From Cladorhizidae sp. MBARI D1340-BT2 (taxonomy: Eukaryota; Porifera; Demospongiae; Poecilosclerida; Cladorhizidae): a stretch of 64,000 nt of DNA. The DNA lies in contig JAQNBH010000003.1 of NCBI GenBank assembly GCA_028752905.1, forward strand, positions 1,203,585 through 1,267,584, given 5' to 3'. Below are positions 21,126 to 33,700 of this stretch, one piece after another. The translations under genes and the position numbers were made by a program. The notes under the pieces are model-generated. The model was not told the DNA's origin and searched no databases. It saw only the letters and a program-made list of their open reading frames with translations. Each line of letters starts with the position of its first letter. Position 1 is the stretch's first letter.

Positions 21126-21405
21126 AACACAAGATAAGCTGTATAACGGGGAGGTAAGTATGAAACACAAGTGCATGTCCTGACTGACTAAATGCTCCAA
21201 TAATTGGCTGATAATGCATGACCTGACTGACTGGCGCTGTGTGTCCTGACTACTGGAAGTGCATGTCCTAACAGTGTGAGTCCTGATGGAGTAGTTAAGC
21301 TGTATAGAGGTAAGGGGTGGAACACATTGAGGTAAGGGGTGAAAAACAAGGTAAGCTGTATTGAGGTAAGGGGTGGAACACAAGGTAAGCTGTGTAATGG
21401 CGAGG
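21126..21405. repeat. Minisatellite and rearranged sequence left of hAT copy B
   Basis: Units of AACACAAGGTAAGCTGTATx GAGGTAAGGGGTGG flank a middle part (about 21170-21295) made of short CTGACTGACT and CATGTCCTGACT words not seen in copy A. The array was reshaped after the duplication. Confidence 0.75.
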
Positions 21406-23960
21406 CAGTGCTGCCATAGTGTTGGATTTTATCCAACTGTTTGGATTTTTGACCCTTAAATTTTCTGTTTGGATTTAACAATAAATGTTCCGTTAGAAAA
21501 TTGTTTGATATTTCATGCATATCAGACCATGTGCAGCCTATTTCAAAACCACTCTTTGTGGTATTAGCCATTTTGTGGTCACCTGGTCTGTAGGAATATT
21601 CATGTGGTCACTTGGTCTGTGCAGGAATATTCCTGCACAGTCCTGTGTTATTATGTAGTCACCTGGTCTGTAGGAATATTCCTGCACTGTCCTGTGTTCA
21701 CCCAGGTCTGTGCAGGAATATGCCTGCAGAGCCAGAATCCTTTGACCTATGTGCATGCTCATGCATGAGCTATCTGGTTGGGTACTGATTTGTGAAAGAG
21801 TTAGAATCTTTCACAGTGAGTGTCAGAGAGTTAGCTATGGCATCTTCAGAACCCAGTTCTTCAAGGTTACCAGAAGAAGATTCTTCAGATATGGATTCTG
21901 ACTCTGATAATGAGGTTTCAAAAATTGACATTCACAGTCAAATCTCTACATCTATCAGGTCTTCTAAGTCTGCAAAAAAGCGATTGTGTCTTTCGTAGAC
22001 AGTATACAAAGACTTTCCCATGGGCCACAACTTCGAGAAAGGATCTTCTTTTGCCTTCTGTATGAAGTGCTCTCGTGATATAAACCTTGGAAGATGTGGT
22101 ACTAGAGATCTCAGGAGATATCAGGAAACGAAATTATACAAACACTCAGAAAAAGATGGAGTGGGTATAGTACTGCCTCTACAGTCCTACTTTGGGCCAA
22201 TAAGAGAGGAGTCTGTAATCCGTGCAGAAGTACTCTTCGCATATTTCCTTGGAGAGCACCATCTTGCCTTTCAATCGGGAGATCATTGTACAAACTATTC
22301 AAGTTGATATTTCCTGATTCTTCTATTGCTAAAGACTTTAAGTACAGTCGTAGTAAAGCAACAGCTGTGTTGAAAGTTATTGTCCAGGATTGTTGGAAAA
22401 CCATTTCCGCAGCAGTTAGAGACTAAATACTTCAGCCTCCAAACTGATGAGACAACTGATATTACCGTTACACAACAAGCTGCTATTATACTTCGATTCT
22501 TCAATAACACCCAAGGACAGGTAAGATGTGTCTTCTTTGTCCTAGAGAGTGTAGAGAGGGCAACTGCAGAGCTGCTATTTAACGCAATCGATAAGCATTT
22601 TCAAGAATCTACTAACCTCCTTTATGGTAATCTTGTCGGATTAGGTACAGATGGGGCCAATGTAATGTTGGGAGCATGAAATTCAGTGATGTCACGGTTA
22701 CGATGTAAGCAGTCAGCTTTAGTAGCTATTCATTGTCATTGTCACATAGCAGCAAATGAGGCCTGCAAAGTCTTTCCTGATGAATTGGAAGATCTGACAA
22801 CTGATGTATGGTATTATTTCCAGAAGAGCCCAAGGAGGCTGCGTGTTTGAAGAATTTCAGAGTTTTGTGGAATGCAAGCCACACAAGTTGTTAAAAGCAT
22901 GCCAAACACGATGGCGCCTTGAAGCTTGTGTAAATCGTCTTATCGAGCAATATGAAGCCTTACTCTCATACCTTCGAAGTACTTAGGATAAGCAGGCAAT
23001 AGTGAGAAGAGTAAAAATTGTACTTGAAAGCTTACTTGTGTTCTGCATTACCAATTGTTAATAATTTCAACAGGTACATGCAGCAGCAATCTCCAATTCT
23101 TCATGTTCTCTACCAAGAGTTCAATGGCTTAATACGAAAAATTCTGTTGCGGTTCATGAATTCTGAGTACGTGTGTGCTGCTGAACATGTTTCACAAGTG
23201 TGTATTGATAACTCAGAAGAGTATCTCCCTTTACACGAAGTTTTCATAGGTCACAACACACTATCATACCTTGAAGAAGAGGATGGATTATCACCTGAAG
23301 ATGTGAGGAAATTTAGGGAGACTATCCAAGCTTGGTGGTGGATTGCTGCAGCCAAGGGAGCTGTCAAATAATTACCTATGAGTCACAAGTTAAATCTCAA
23401 ATGGCTTCAACCACAATACAGTATGGCTGGTCAGGTCCTTGATGCAGCAGAGTCTGTTCCTCAGGTAGTTCAAGTTGGTGACAAACCCAGCCTTCAAGAG
23501 GAATTTATGGATTTCTGCACGTCGCCAGTACCTCCTAAAGTCACGGCCATCACAGAGGTGGATAAGTATTGGCATGCAATCAGCCAAATCAAAGACTGCT
23601 TGGAAACTGAGTATCGCTACTCCACATTGGCAAAACTCGCAAAAGCCATTCTAGTTATACCCCATGGCAATGCTGATACCAAACATTTATTCAGCCTCAT
23701 TGGTCTCAACAAAACGAAGCACAGAAACAGACTAGGAATTTCTACATTAAATTCACTTTTATCAATGTTCCTCAAAAATGCTATGAATTTAAACCGAGCA
23801 CTGAACTATTAAAGACATGTGTAAATGCTATGAACACAATTTAGTATGTTATTTCTCATGAAATTGTTGTTTGGATTTTGTTTGGATTTTTTGTTGCCAA
23901 ATTTTTTGGATAACACAGGCGAGTAATTTGGAAATTACCAAAAAAAATATTGCAACACTG
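21406..23960 (+). mobile_element. hAT DNA transposon, copy B, inactive
   Basis: Same termini as copy A (CAGTGCTGCCATA ... TTGCAACACTG), same insertion point in the minisatellite, with partly independent lesions. Confidence 0.85.
21837..23843 (+). pseudogene. hAT transposase, broken, copy B
   Basis: Same domain order as copy A: MASSEPS leader, CMKCSRDI zinc finger (frame lost by a one-base deletion near 22042), TDETTD motif near 22447, GLGTDGANV near 22640 with the aspartate retained, and C-terminal dimerisation region near 23630-23760. Frames 21837-21998, 22020-22307, 22380-22679, 22804-22986, 23018-23371 and 23378-23812 are separated by stops or indels. Some lesions are shared with copy A (the stop after KKRLCLS), others are private. 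Confidence 0.85.
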
Positions 23961-24110
23961 GGGAGGTAAGGGGTGGAACACAAGGTAAGCTGTATAATGG
24001 GGAGGTAAGGGATGCTTAGCTAGCTACACAGCCGTTACCCCTTACCTCCCCATTATACAGCTTACTTGGTGTTCCACCCCTTACCTCCCCATTATACAGC
24101 TTACCTTGAA
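23961..24110. repeat. Minisatellite with an inverted half
   Basis: Up to about 24015 the units read GGTAAGCTGTATAATGGGGA as in copy A. From about 24016 to 24110 they appear reverse-complemented (CCCATTATACAGCTTACCTT), along with the unique TAGCTAGCTACACAGCC that is GGCTGTGTAGCTAGCTA in copy A. This is a micro-inversion. Confidence 0.85.
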
Positions 24111-24892
24111 CTGACATACCTGCTGGTCAGTAGCTAGCCACATGAAGAATAAACAGCTACATAGAAGTCAGCTATGGCAGCTATTTATAGCTGGTCATTA
24201 GGGTCACAACAGAGAATAGTGCAGCAGTGACTATCCCCCTATCAGGTGTTGAGCTTCAATAGTGTCTGTGGAGATGAAGGTCACTGGAGAAAAAGCTCCC
24301 CGATTGTGGCAGAAATCTTTTCGCACATATGTCTCTGGACAATGCCTGGAAACAGGTGATAAGCCAGGTTAAAACTTTATATAGAATCATTGCAACCACA
24401 CCTACTCTGCATAGGAATCGTTGCTATCGCCATGTTGGAGGACATGCGTGTTATGAATCACTCGTACTGTAGCTGTATGTTCAGGCCAAGCTGTTCTGTA
24501 TATGATCATCTTACTGCAATTTCGTTATTTATACGAAAAAGGACCTACAAATTAAATGTATCATGCCAGATTCTCTGTTGGAAAATAATCTGAAGAAAGC
24601 AAAGAATCTTTTTGAAGTTGGAGTGCTCCCTGAGCTCCTTGGAAGATGTTTGACATTCAGTCTCTGATACACCACAACCTCTGATACACCACGACCTCTG
24701 ATACCATAATCACACTCTAGCTACTATTCCTGTCTACTGGTATGAAGAATTCTGCTAGTATCAGAAAGGAGTGGAGGGATTGTGGAGTGCCACAATGAAA
24801 ATTGTGTGTACGAGTGGATTAGAATGCTTTCAACTTAAAGCTCTGTTAAGGACATCCAAACAACACTTCCCAGATTGTCGCAAACTAAAATA
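24111..24892. other. Non-coding right part of duplicated block B
   Basis: No gene is supported. Matches 11440-12200 with small indels until about 24837, then leaves the duplication. Confidence 0.5.
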
Positions 24893-25380
24893 AAAACCCA
24901 ACCACAAGTGGCATTATTGTCCATCCCTCCTAGACAACCACAAGTGGCATTATTGTCTGCCCTCCTCGACAACCACAAGTGGCATTATTGTCTGCCCTCC
25001 TAGACAACCACAAGTGGCATTATTGTCCATCCCTCCTAGACAACCACAAGTGGCATTATTGTCTGCCCTTCTAGACAACCACAAGTGGCATTATTGTCTG
25101 CCCTCCTAGACAACCACAAGTGGCATTATTTTCCATCCCTCCTAGACAACCACAAGTGGCATTATTGTCTGTCCTCCTAGACAACCACAAGTGGCATTAT
25201 TGTCCATCCCTCAGAGACAACCACAAGTGGCATTATTGTCCATCCCTCCTAGACAACCACAAGTTGCATTATTGTCCATCCCTCCTAGACAACCACAAGT
25301 GGCATTATTGTCCATCCCTCCTAGACAACCACAAGTTGCATTATTGTCCATCCCTCCTAGACAACCACAAGTTGCAATCA
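24893..25380. repeat. 36-bp minisatellite, about 13 copies
   Basis: Unit ACAACCACAAGTGGCATTAT then TGTCCATCCCTCCTAG, with a 35-bp variant TGTCTGCCCTCCTAG. Short ORFs in all three plus frames come from the stop-free 36-bp unit. Confidence 0.93.
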
Positions 25381-26315
25381 AATATTTCAAATGTGCAGCA
25401 ATACTTCTAAAACACCAGCACACAAAATGAACCAAGTGGACGGGTGAATGCCAAATCTACATCCCTGAAATTACTAGTCGTAATAGCATTAATGTAAGCA
25501 TTAGCTGTTGTAATGGAGTGGGTGATACATGGTGGCTAACAAGATAGGGTCTAAAGTATTTGAAAGGCTAGCCTGTTCTATGGAAAAAAATCTTTCTCTT
25601 TGAAGAACTCGTCATTCCAGGGCACAACTAATTCCTCTTACATCTCAACATTATCAGTCTCTAACTATGCACACTTCCTTTCAATCCTCATCCACATCCT
25701 CATCCTCATTTCTTGGCTTGGTTTCTCCCCACATCTGTTGCTAAAAAGACCAAAACATCAAAATTGAGAGATGCATGAATTGACCATCACCAGAAGATGC
25801 CTTTGTTTTTCCGTCTTTAACTACCTCTGGTATCTGCTGCAGAGACAACAGGTCCTGGTGCCCCACCAAGATGAATTGAAGGTGCTCAGTCAGGGTTTGT
25901 ATCGTCATACAGCTAGCTTGCCTATGTAAGGAGACATAGTCATCAATTAGATAGTTATTTACTAGCTAAAAAGTGTCTAGAGCAAACAAAAGTGGGTATA
26001 AAGTCAGCTCGATGGTTATATCCTCACTTCTTCCTCAACTGGTGTATCTTTTCACCCTGGTAAATAACCATGGCTGAGTGGATATAAGCTGATGCTATCT
26101 CTGTCATATCACTAGCTGCAGTCAATAACTGGCACAGAAATTGTTCTTGCTGCATCATGTTGTCTTCCAACATGGCATCCAGGAATTAAAAGTCATTCGT
26201 GACATCACATGCAATGGGTCTCTAGTAGCTGGTATTTATATAGCTAGCTAGTGGTTTTTGCTACTGCAGTTGATATTTATGGTGCCAGCTCACAATGCTG
26301 TAGCTAGGAGGTTAT
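25381..26315. other. Non-coding stretch
   Basis: No gene, exon pair or transposon end was recognised. The sequence is AT-rich with TAGCTAG words. Confidence 0.4.
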
Positions 26316-26572
26316 TAGCAGTGGAGCTTGTTTGGTGATGACAGCTTGGTAGGAGGTTATCAGTGGAGCTTGTTTGATGATGATAGTTTGCTAGGAGGTT
26401 ATTAGCAGTGGAGCTTGTTTGGTGATGATAGTTTGCTAGGAAGTTAGTAGCAGTTGAGCTTGTTTAGTGATGATAGTTTGCTAGGAGTATAGCTTGTTTG
26501 GTGATGACAGCTTGCTAGCTGGTTATCAGTGGAGCTTGTTTGGTGATGATAGCTTGCTAGGTGGTGTGGTTG
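26316..26572. repeat. Minisatellite, 42-46 bp units, about 6 copies
   Basis: Imperfect units of GGAGCTTGTTTGGTGATGAT followed by AGTTTGCTAGGAGGTTATTAGCAGT. Confidence 0.85.
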
Positions 26573-27388
26573 GTGAGTGAGTGGAGTTGGATGAAAAACT
26601 TGTTATTGCAACGTATGGCGTATGTAAGTATGTTTCTATGTATGCACTATACGTTAACTCATAAAAATACTAGTTGACACAAACCCTCAGAGTAAGTGGA
26701 TGGAGAGCTTGGCATTGCTGCACGTGGTATATTGGTGTGTGGCACTCCCTATATTCGTCTGGCCCCTACTTTAAATGGTTATATCTCAGCTTTTTGTATC
26801 ATAAAGATTTCTTCAGCCAATTTTGACCCCAAAAACTCTGAGCGGGCCTTGAACCCTTCGCGAAGGTAGTAAACTGGCATCCCAAAAGCCGTTAAAACCA
26901 TATAAATTTTCATCTTGAAGATTGGAGGGCTGTATTGGTTTCACCTCTATTTTAAATTAGTGTCGAGCTGAAGAATAGAGCAAACTGATTGGTCAGAGTG
27001 AGGTTTTCTAACACTATTGGGAAGACACACTATGCAGCTATAGCCACCCTCCTGGCACTTAGTGACCCCCCCCCCCATCACTTAGTGCACTATACTTAAT
27101 TAAGTAGCAGTTATGTTATGAGTATTTATGATATTGTTCTATATAGTAATAATTATGTCATTATAATGACATTCTCATTAATCAACTTGACTCTATCCAA
27201 ATGTTTCAAGTAGATGCTCTAGCCTTCATCAACAATAATGGAAGTAAATTATTGGAGACTAAAATTTCAAGTTAATTACTGAGAAGGCCATTGCAATTTT
27301 GTTATGTCAACTGAGAGTTCATTGAGAACACTTATGTCATGAGTATTTAAGGATTATCATGCTAACTGTTATACATGTTAGTATTCGT
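26573..27388. other. Non-coding stretch with a dispersed repeat
   Basis: No gene is supported. Near 27215-27335 it shares phrases (GATGCTCTAGCCTTCATCA and CAACTGAGAGTTC) with 59230-59450, so part of it is a dispersed repeat. A run of C residues lies near 27067-27076. Confidence 0.5.
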
Positions 27389-27390
27389 TA

Positions 27391-27740
27391 GAGAGATGGA
27401 TTTTTTCCTTTGAAGACATTAGTAGCAGGTTGCTGGAAAATGTAGCTAGAGCAATGGATTTGATAGTCTTCTTTTAGTGATGCTAGTGTTGATTTCTGGG
27501 AAGTGGACCGACTGCTATAATTATTATAGCAAAGAACTATTATACTAACTAGAGGAGTGGGCGTGGCTAAGGTTGAGCGCACAAGCTAGTGTGGGAGGAG
27601 CTTGTTGGTGTAGAACAAAGTCACGCAATTTTCTTTTAGAGCACTCATTCCATTTCCAGCTATATATCACTCCCAGTTACGCATTGATTTGCCACCAGCT
27701 ATATAGTAATTTCTTCAGTAAAGAAAAAAATCCATCTCTC
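27391..27740. mobile_element. Mariner/Tc1-like MITE, 350 bp
   Basis: Perfect 16-bp terminal inverted repeats GAGAGATGGATTTTTT ... AAAAAATCCATCTCTC flanked on both sides by TA, the target duplication of Tc1/mariner elements. No coding sequence. Confidence 0.8.
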
Positions 27741-27759
27741 TAGCTATTGCCGACAGGTT

Positions 27760-28579
27760 ACAGTTGCTTCACTCTAAATCAGTTGGATGCCAAGACCTGG
27801 GACCTCCAGTACTTAGAGACCCTCAGGCCACCGTCGCTACGCTCAGGTCACCACAGCCCGAGGCCTTCAAAGATGTTCCAGATCTGATCAGAAGATCAAT
27901 CCCATCTCATTCATCAAAGAAGTTACTGTATACTAGTCTAGTGAGATCCAAGCTATCGTATTGCTGTCAACTGTGGCACCCCCATCAAATTAAAAGATAT
28001 AAACCAGTTGGAGAAAGTGCAGCGTAGCAAAATATATTCTAAACTATCAGTCCCTCGACTACAAAGATAGACTGATCAAACTAAATCTCCTGCCTCTAAT
28101 GTATGGTTTGAACTCCAAGACCTATTGTTCTTAATTAGATCTATACAAAGCAATATAACTATATCAGATTATATATCATTTGTGTCATCTGCTACTAGAT
28201 CCGGCTCAAAATACAAACTTAAATATAAGTATCAAAGGACAACAGCCACTCGGAACTTTCATTATAACAGGGTATATAGGAACTCGCTGCCTCCAATCGA
28301 CATCTCGCTCTCATTTAACGTTATTAAAATGTCTCTCTACAGCTACCTATGGAAAGACTTTCAGCTCTACTTCGATCCATCAAATTCATGTACATTTCAC
28401 TATGTTTGTCCGTGCTCTTCTTGCCACCTAACAAAACCTGCACCTTAATTAAGTTATTTAATTTAATTAATTTAATGGCTTCACCACAAGTTGGTGAATG
28501 TCCATCAACCTCATCTTGTATTGACTCCATTTATCATCCATGTTCTAATATCGCACTTCCATCATCAGGTTGTCAAGTC
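27760..28579 (+). pseudogene. LINE reverse transcriptase C-terminus, CR1/L2-like, decayed
   Basis: At 27890-27990 the frame reads SSKKLLYTSLVRSKLSYCCQ followed by LWHPHQIK, a hallmark C-terminal block of CR1/L2-type LINEs. After a frame change come LPLMYG and NSLPPIDISLSFN-like segments (28090-28330) and the terminal FHYVCPCSSC cysteine motif near 28395-28430. Several frameshifts separate these pieces. An ATA microsatellite at 28580-28613, a usual LINE 3' tail, may mark its end. Confidence 0.8.

Positions 28580-28613
<34 letters not shown>
28580..28613. repeat. ATA/TAA microsatellite
   Basis: About eleven trinucleotides; may be the 3' tail of the LINE on its left. Confidence 0.9.
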
Positions 28614-30329
28614 GCACAAAACACCAACATGAAGGGACTGATTTATGGCCTCCCCTCACCCACTCCAGCAGCAGTACAACTCATTTAACATCTCATATTA
28701 TGTATGTTATTACAGTACAAGTCATCTTATCTCATTTACTGGCATTATTTTATTTTTGTACTGCACTGCACGGGGTGCAATGGGGACTCAGCGTTTTGAT
28801 GATTAAATTCTACTCGTATTGTGATGGAGTAGCCAAGCATTGCATGTATTTATGTTTTGATTCCGAACTGGTCCAAAGTTGAACATGATGCAATGCAACA
28901 TTGGGATGGCAAAGTCTGAAACACAGATCTGCATACCAATGGCTATGAGGGGAGATTTGTTAAGAGTACTTGGAGGCAGTTTCCCTTGAAGATAGGAAGC
29001 ACACGACACTAAGAGTAAGCTCATCAGACAGTCTTTCTGCAGGAATCCTCAGGGAACTAAAGGAAAGACCGTGCAGAGGCCGAGAACTTGTTTGCTTGAT
29101 GTTTTCTAGACTATCCTGTATGTCCTCCATTGTTAGCACAACTCTCTGTTGACTATATTCTTCAGTTATCCTTCATGCATAGCTAAGCCAACTATGTAGC
29201 CATTGTCCATAGAGAGTCCATAGAGAGCAGCAGGTATATACTGTGTTGACTTACCAAGATTAATTTATGCATCATCATGATAAAAATTGCGTATCCCAAC
29301 TCCAAAGCTAATAAAATTGAGTAGCTACCCATGTAAGAGTGAACCTTCACCATCCTTTCATGTAGCCACATGCACACGAGAGCTTTTCACAGAGACGATC
29401 AATTAATCACACCTCCAAAGCATGTGGATAAAAGTAATTGAGTAGCTATGATGTTTTTTATTAAACCAGCAGCTCGTTCTCACATGTTTGTGCTGTCATT
29501 TTTCTCTCCTCTGCTGCCGCTTTCTCACAATCTTTCTCTCTTCAACGATCATTCCGGTTCACAAAGCCCGCATTATTTAAAGCGTTCCAAAGGGGAACAT
29601 AATTATGGTGAATACGCCATGTGCGGCATTACCAAGTTTTCCCACTGGGATACTGAATAACTTCTCAGTGCTGCTTGACTATATACTAGACAGTAATAAA
29701 TGGTAAGCATTGGGTGCGAGCCAAAAAGCTAGAGGATGTTGATGAACTTTGTCAGTCCTCCATCATCCTTTCCTGTAATATAATGAAGACCATTATATTT
29801 GGAGTTCATTATACTAATAGGTAAAGGGTCATAATGTTTGTTGTCTACATTGGTAAATCATTTTTTTTGGATTAGTCGAATGGCTGTTCGTCAGTTTGCC
29901 AACCAAGACTCCAAATTACATTGTTGCTTAATTTAGCACCAGCTGCACTTTCCCCATATAGCTATACATAACTATGCAGAATGTTCATTCTTTTTTTATT
30001 ATCAGAAGACCCTGAAGTATGCATTAACCAGTTTCTCCATTCAGCACTAATCCTTTTCTCTACTCGACCAAACACTTAAAAAGTCATAAAGACACTTGTG
30101 CAGGTGCAGTATATCAAGTGCAGCTGAGCTGAGAGCAGAGGGGACCAGTTCGTTTCCTCAGAAGTTAACTCTTGTGACAAGTTAAAACAGATGTCCAACA
30201 CAACCAGTAACTACATGTGTCTATTATGTGTCTATATACATTAATTAATAAACAGGCATATATGATCAGAAGAACTTGTTATAGGTGGCTGATAAATTAG
30301 TATCATTTCTACCTAAATAAAAATTTTGT
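28614..30329. other. Non-coding stretch
   Basis: No gene is supported. Short ORFs are present but show no recognised motif or splice structure. Confidence 0.4.
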
Positions 30330-30375
30330 CTTGTTGAATTCGTCCACGTCAGATTGCCATGGCAATGCTTATGAT
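30330..30375 (-). pseudogene. Decayed duplicate of the tetraspanin last exon
   Basis: On the minus strand the acceptor TTGAATAG is followed by ATCATAAGCATTGCCATGGC, closely matching the true last exon whose acceptor is 418 bp upstream (minus sense). About 40 bp are missing after GCCATGGCAAT, so the frame hits TGA after eight codons. Similarity extends into the flanking intron. Using it would truncate the fourth membrane helix. Confidence 0.6.
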
Positions 30376-30697
30376 CTATTCAACAAGGGAGACGTCAATA
30401 AATCATTACAGCCAAGGACTTGGCGAGGATGGTGTGCCAATCTTACTCTTGTTCTGTTCGCATAATACACTCCTTCAAGTGGCAAAGTAAAAGTGTTGCA
30501 ATAATAGGAATTATGTCAGCAATTAAGTAAACATACACGGCACAAATAGTTACACGTACTTAGACACAGCTAATCGTAACTCAACACACATTATTTCTAT
30601 ATATATACATTGTGCATGAAAATGTATTGTTTTGTTGTGTATAACCTGATAGCAGTATAAGTTCACATGTGTGCTTGCTGCTATTTGGCTGTGCTTG

Positions 30698-30793
30698 TTA
30701 AATAGCTTTATTGAACTTGAATTCATCCAAATCCGATTTGCTGATAATGTAGAAGCAGATGGTTAGAGCTATTGCCATGGCGATGCCTGTGAT
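30698..30793 (-). CDS. Tetraspanin exon 6 (helix 4 and tail, stop)
   Basis: Acceptor TTGAATAG, then 32 codons starting ITGIAMAIALTICFYIIS and ending DEFKFNKAI-stop. Joined in phase 0 to exon 5 it completes helix 4 (LFE + ITGIAM). AATAAA occurs within the last codons (TTCAATAAAGCT). Confidence 0.8.
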   Translation of the reverse strand: MTGIAMAIALTICFYIISKSDLDEFKFNKAI

Positions 30794-33700
30794 CTATTCA
30801 ATTCAACGAGAGATGATACATCAATAAAATAATCAAATAAGAGGAAAATTAGCTTAGTCTACCACAGACATTAGCCACTATTAGAGACATTAGCTAGATC
30901 TATTAGAGACATTAGCTATATCTCTCACACTATTAGAGACATTAGCTATATCTCCCATACTATTAGAGACATTAGCTATATCTCTCACACTATTAGAGAC
31001 ATTAGCTATATCTCCCATACTATTAGAGACATTAGCTATATCTCTCACACTATTAGAGACATTATCTATATCTCCCACACTATTAGAGACATTAGCTATA
31101 TCTCTCACACTATTAGAGACATTAGCTATATCTCCCATACTATTAGAGACATTAGCTATATCTCTCACACTATTTGAGACATTAGCTATATCTCTCACAC
31201 TATTAGAGACATTAGCTATATCTCCCATACTATTTGAGACATTAGCTATATCTCTCACACTATTAGAGACATTAGCTATATCTCCCACACTATTAGAGAC
31301 ATTATCTATATCTCCCATACTATTAGAGACATTAGCTATATCTCCCACACTATTAGAGACATTAGCTATATCTCTCACACTATTAGAGACATTATCTATA
31401 TCTCCCACACTATTAGAGACATTAGCTATATCTCTCACACTATTAGAGACATTAGCTATATCTCTCACACTATTAGAGACATTAGCTATATCTCTCACAC
31501 TATTAGAGACACTAGCTATATCTCTCACACTATTAGAGACATTAGCTATACCCCCCACACTATCTGAGACATTAGCTATATCTCTCACACTATTAGAGAC
31601 ACTAGCTATATCTCCCATACTATTAGAGACATTAGCTATACCCCCCACACTATTTGAGACATTAGCTATATCTCTCACACTATTAGAGACACTAGCTATA
31701 TCTCCCATACTATTTGAGATATTAGCTATACCCCCCACACTAGAGACATTATCTATATCTTCCATACTACTACTAGAGACATTAGCCACACTGTTAGAGA
31801 CACTAGCTATATCTTCCACACTATTCTAGATATATGCTATATCTCCAACAATATTAGAGACATTAGCTATATCTCCCATACTATTAGAGACATTAGCTAT
31901 ATCTCTCACACTATTAGACATTAGGTATATCTCCAACAATATTAGAGACATTAGCTATATCTCCAACACTATTAGAGACATTAGCTATATCTCCCATACT
32001 ATTAGAGACATTAGCTATATCTCTCACACTATTAGAGACATTAGCTATATCTCCAACACTATTAGAGACATTAGCTATATCTCCCATACTATTAGAGACA
32101 TTAGCTATATCTCCAACACTATTAGAGACATTAGCTATATCTCCCATACTATTAGAGACATTAGCTATATCTCCCACACTATTAGAGACATTAGCTATAT
32201 CTCCCATACTATTAGAGACATTAGCTATATCTCTCACACTATTAGAGACATTAGCTATATCTCCCACACTATTAGAGACATTAGCTATATCTCTCACACT
32301 ATTAGACATTAGCTATATCTCCCACACTATTAGAGACATTAGCTATATCTCCCACACTATTAGAGACATTAGCTATATCTCCCACACTATTAGAGACATT
32401 ATCTATATCTCCCATACTATTAGAGACATTAGCTATATCTCCCATACTATTAGAGACATTAGCTATATCTCCCACACTATTAGAGACATTAGCTATATCT
32501 CTCACACTATTAGAGACATTATCTATATCTCCCACACTATTAGAGACATTAGCTATATCTCTCACACTATTAGAGACATTAGCTATATCTCTCACACTAT
32601 TAGAGACATTAGCTATATCTCTCACACTATTAGAGACACTAGCTATATCTCTCACACTATTAGAGACATTAGCTATACCCCCCACACTATTTGAGACATT
32701 AGCTATATCTCTCACACTATTAGAGACACTAGCTATATCTCCCATACTATTAGAGACATTAGCTATACCCCCCACACTATTTGAGACATTAGCTATATCT
32801 CCCATACTATTAGAGACATTAGCTATATCTCCCATACTATTTGAGATATTAGCTATACCCCCCACACTAGAGACATTATCTATATCTTCCATACTACTAC
32901 TAGAGACATTAGCCACACTGTTAGAGACACTAGCTATATCTTCCACACTATTCTAGATATATGCTATATCTCCAACAATATTAGAGACATTAGCTATATC
33001 TTCCACAATATTAGAGACATTAGCTATATCTCCAACACTATTAGAGACATTAGCTATATCTCCCATACTATTAGAGACATTAGCTATATCTCTCACACTA
33101 TTAGAGACATTAGCTATATCTCCAACACTATTAGAGACATTAGCTATATCTCCCATACTATTAGAGACATTAGCTATATCTCCCATACTATTAGAGACAT
33201 TAGCTATATCTCCAACACTATTAGAGACATTAGCTATATCTCCCATACTATTAGAGACATTAGCTATATCTCTCACACTATTAGAGACATTAGCTATATC
33301 TCCCATACTATTAGAGACATTAGCTATATCTCCCATACTATTAGAGACATTAGCTATATCTCCCACACTATTAGAGACATTAGCTATATCTCTCACACTA
33401 TTAGACATTAGCTATATCTCCCATACTATTAGAGACATTAGCTATATCTCCCATACTACTAGAGACATTAGCTATATCTCTCACACTATTAGACATTAGC
33501 TATATCTCCCATACTATTAGAGACATTAGCTATATCTCCCATACTATTAGAGACATTAGCTATATCTCTCACACTATTAGAGACATTAGCTATATCTCCC
33601 ATACTATTAGAGACATTATCTATATCTCCCACACTATTAGAGACATTAGCTATATCTCCCATACTATTAGAGACATTAGCTATATCTCCCATACTATTAG

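Larger units (their letters stand above)
18594..24837 (+). repeat. Segmental duplication, copy B
   Basis: Second copy of the 5627-12200 block, same orientation, about 13 kb away. It keeps an intact receptor gene and the dead hAT. It differs by a ~190-bp deletion after 20778, a shortened C run, a changed left minisatellite (21126-21405) and a small inversion near 24016-24110. Confidence 0.92.

Noticed and set aside
29448..29660. 70-codon plus ORF as a gene
   Set aside because: No motif, no splice-site support, and short phrases of it recur near 40030-40130, suggesting a dispersed repeat.
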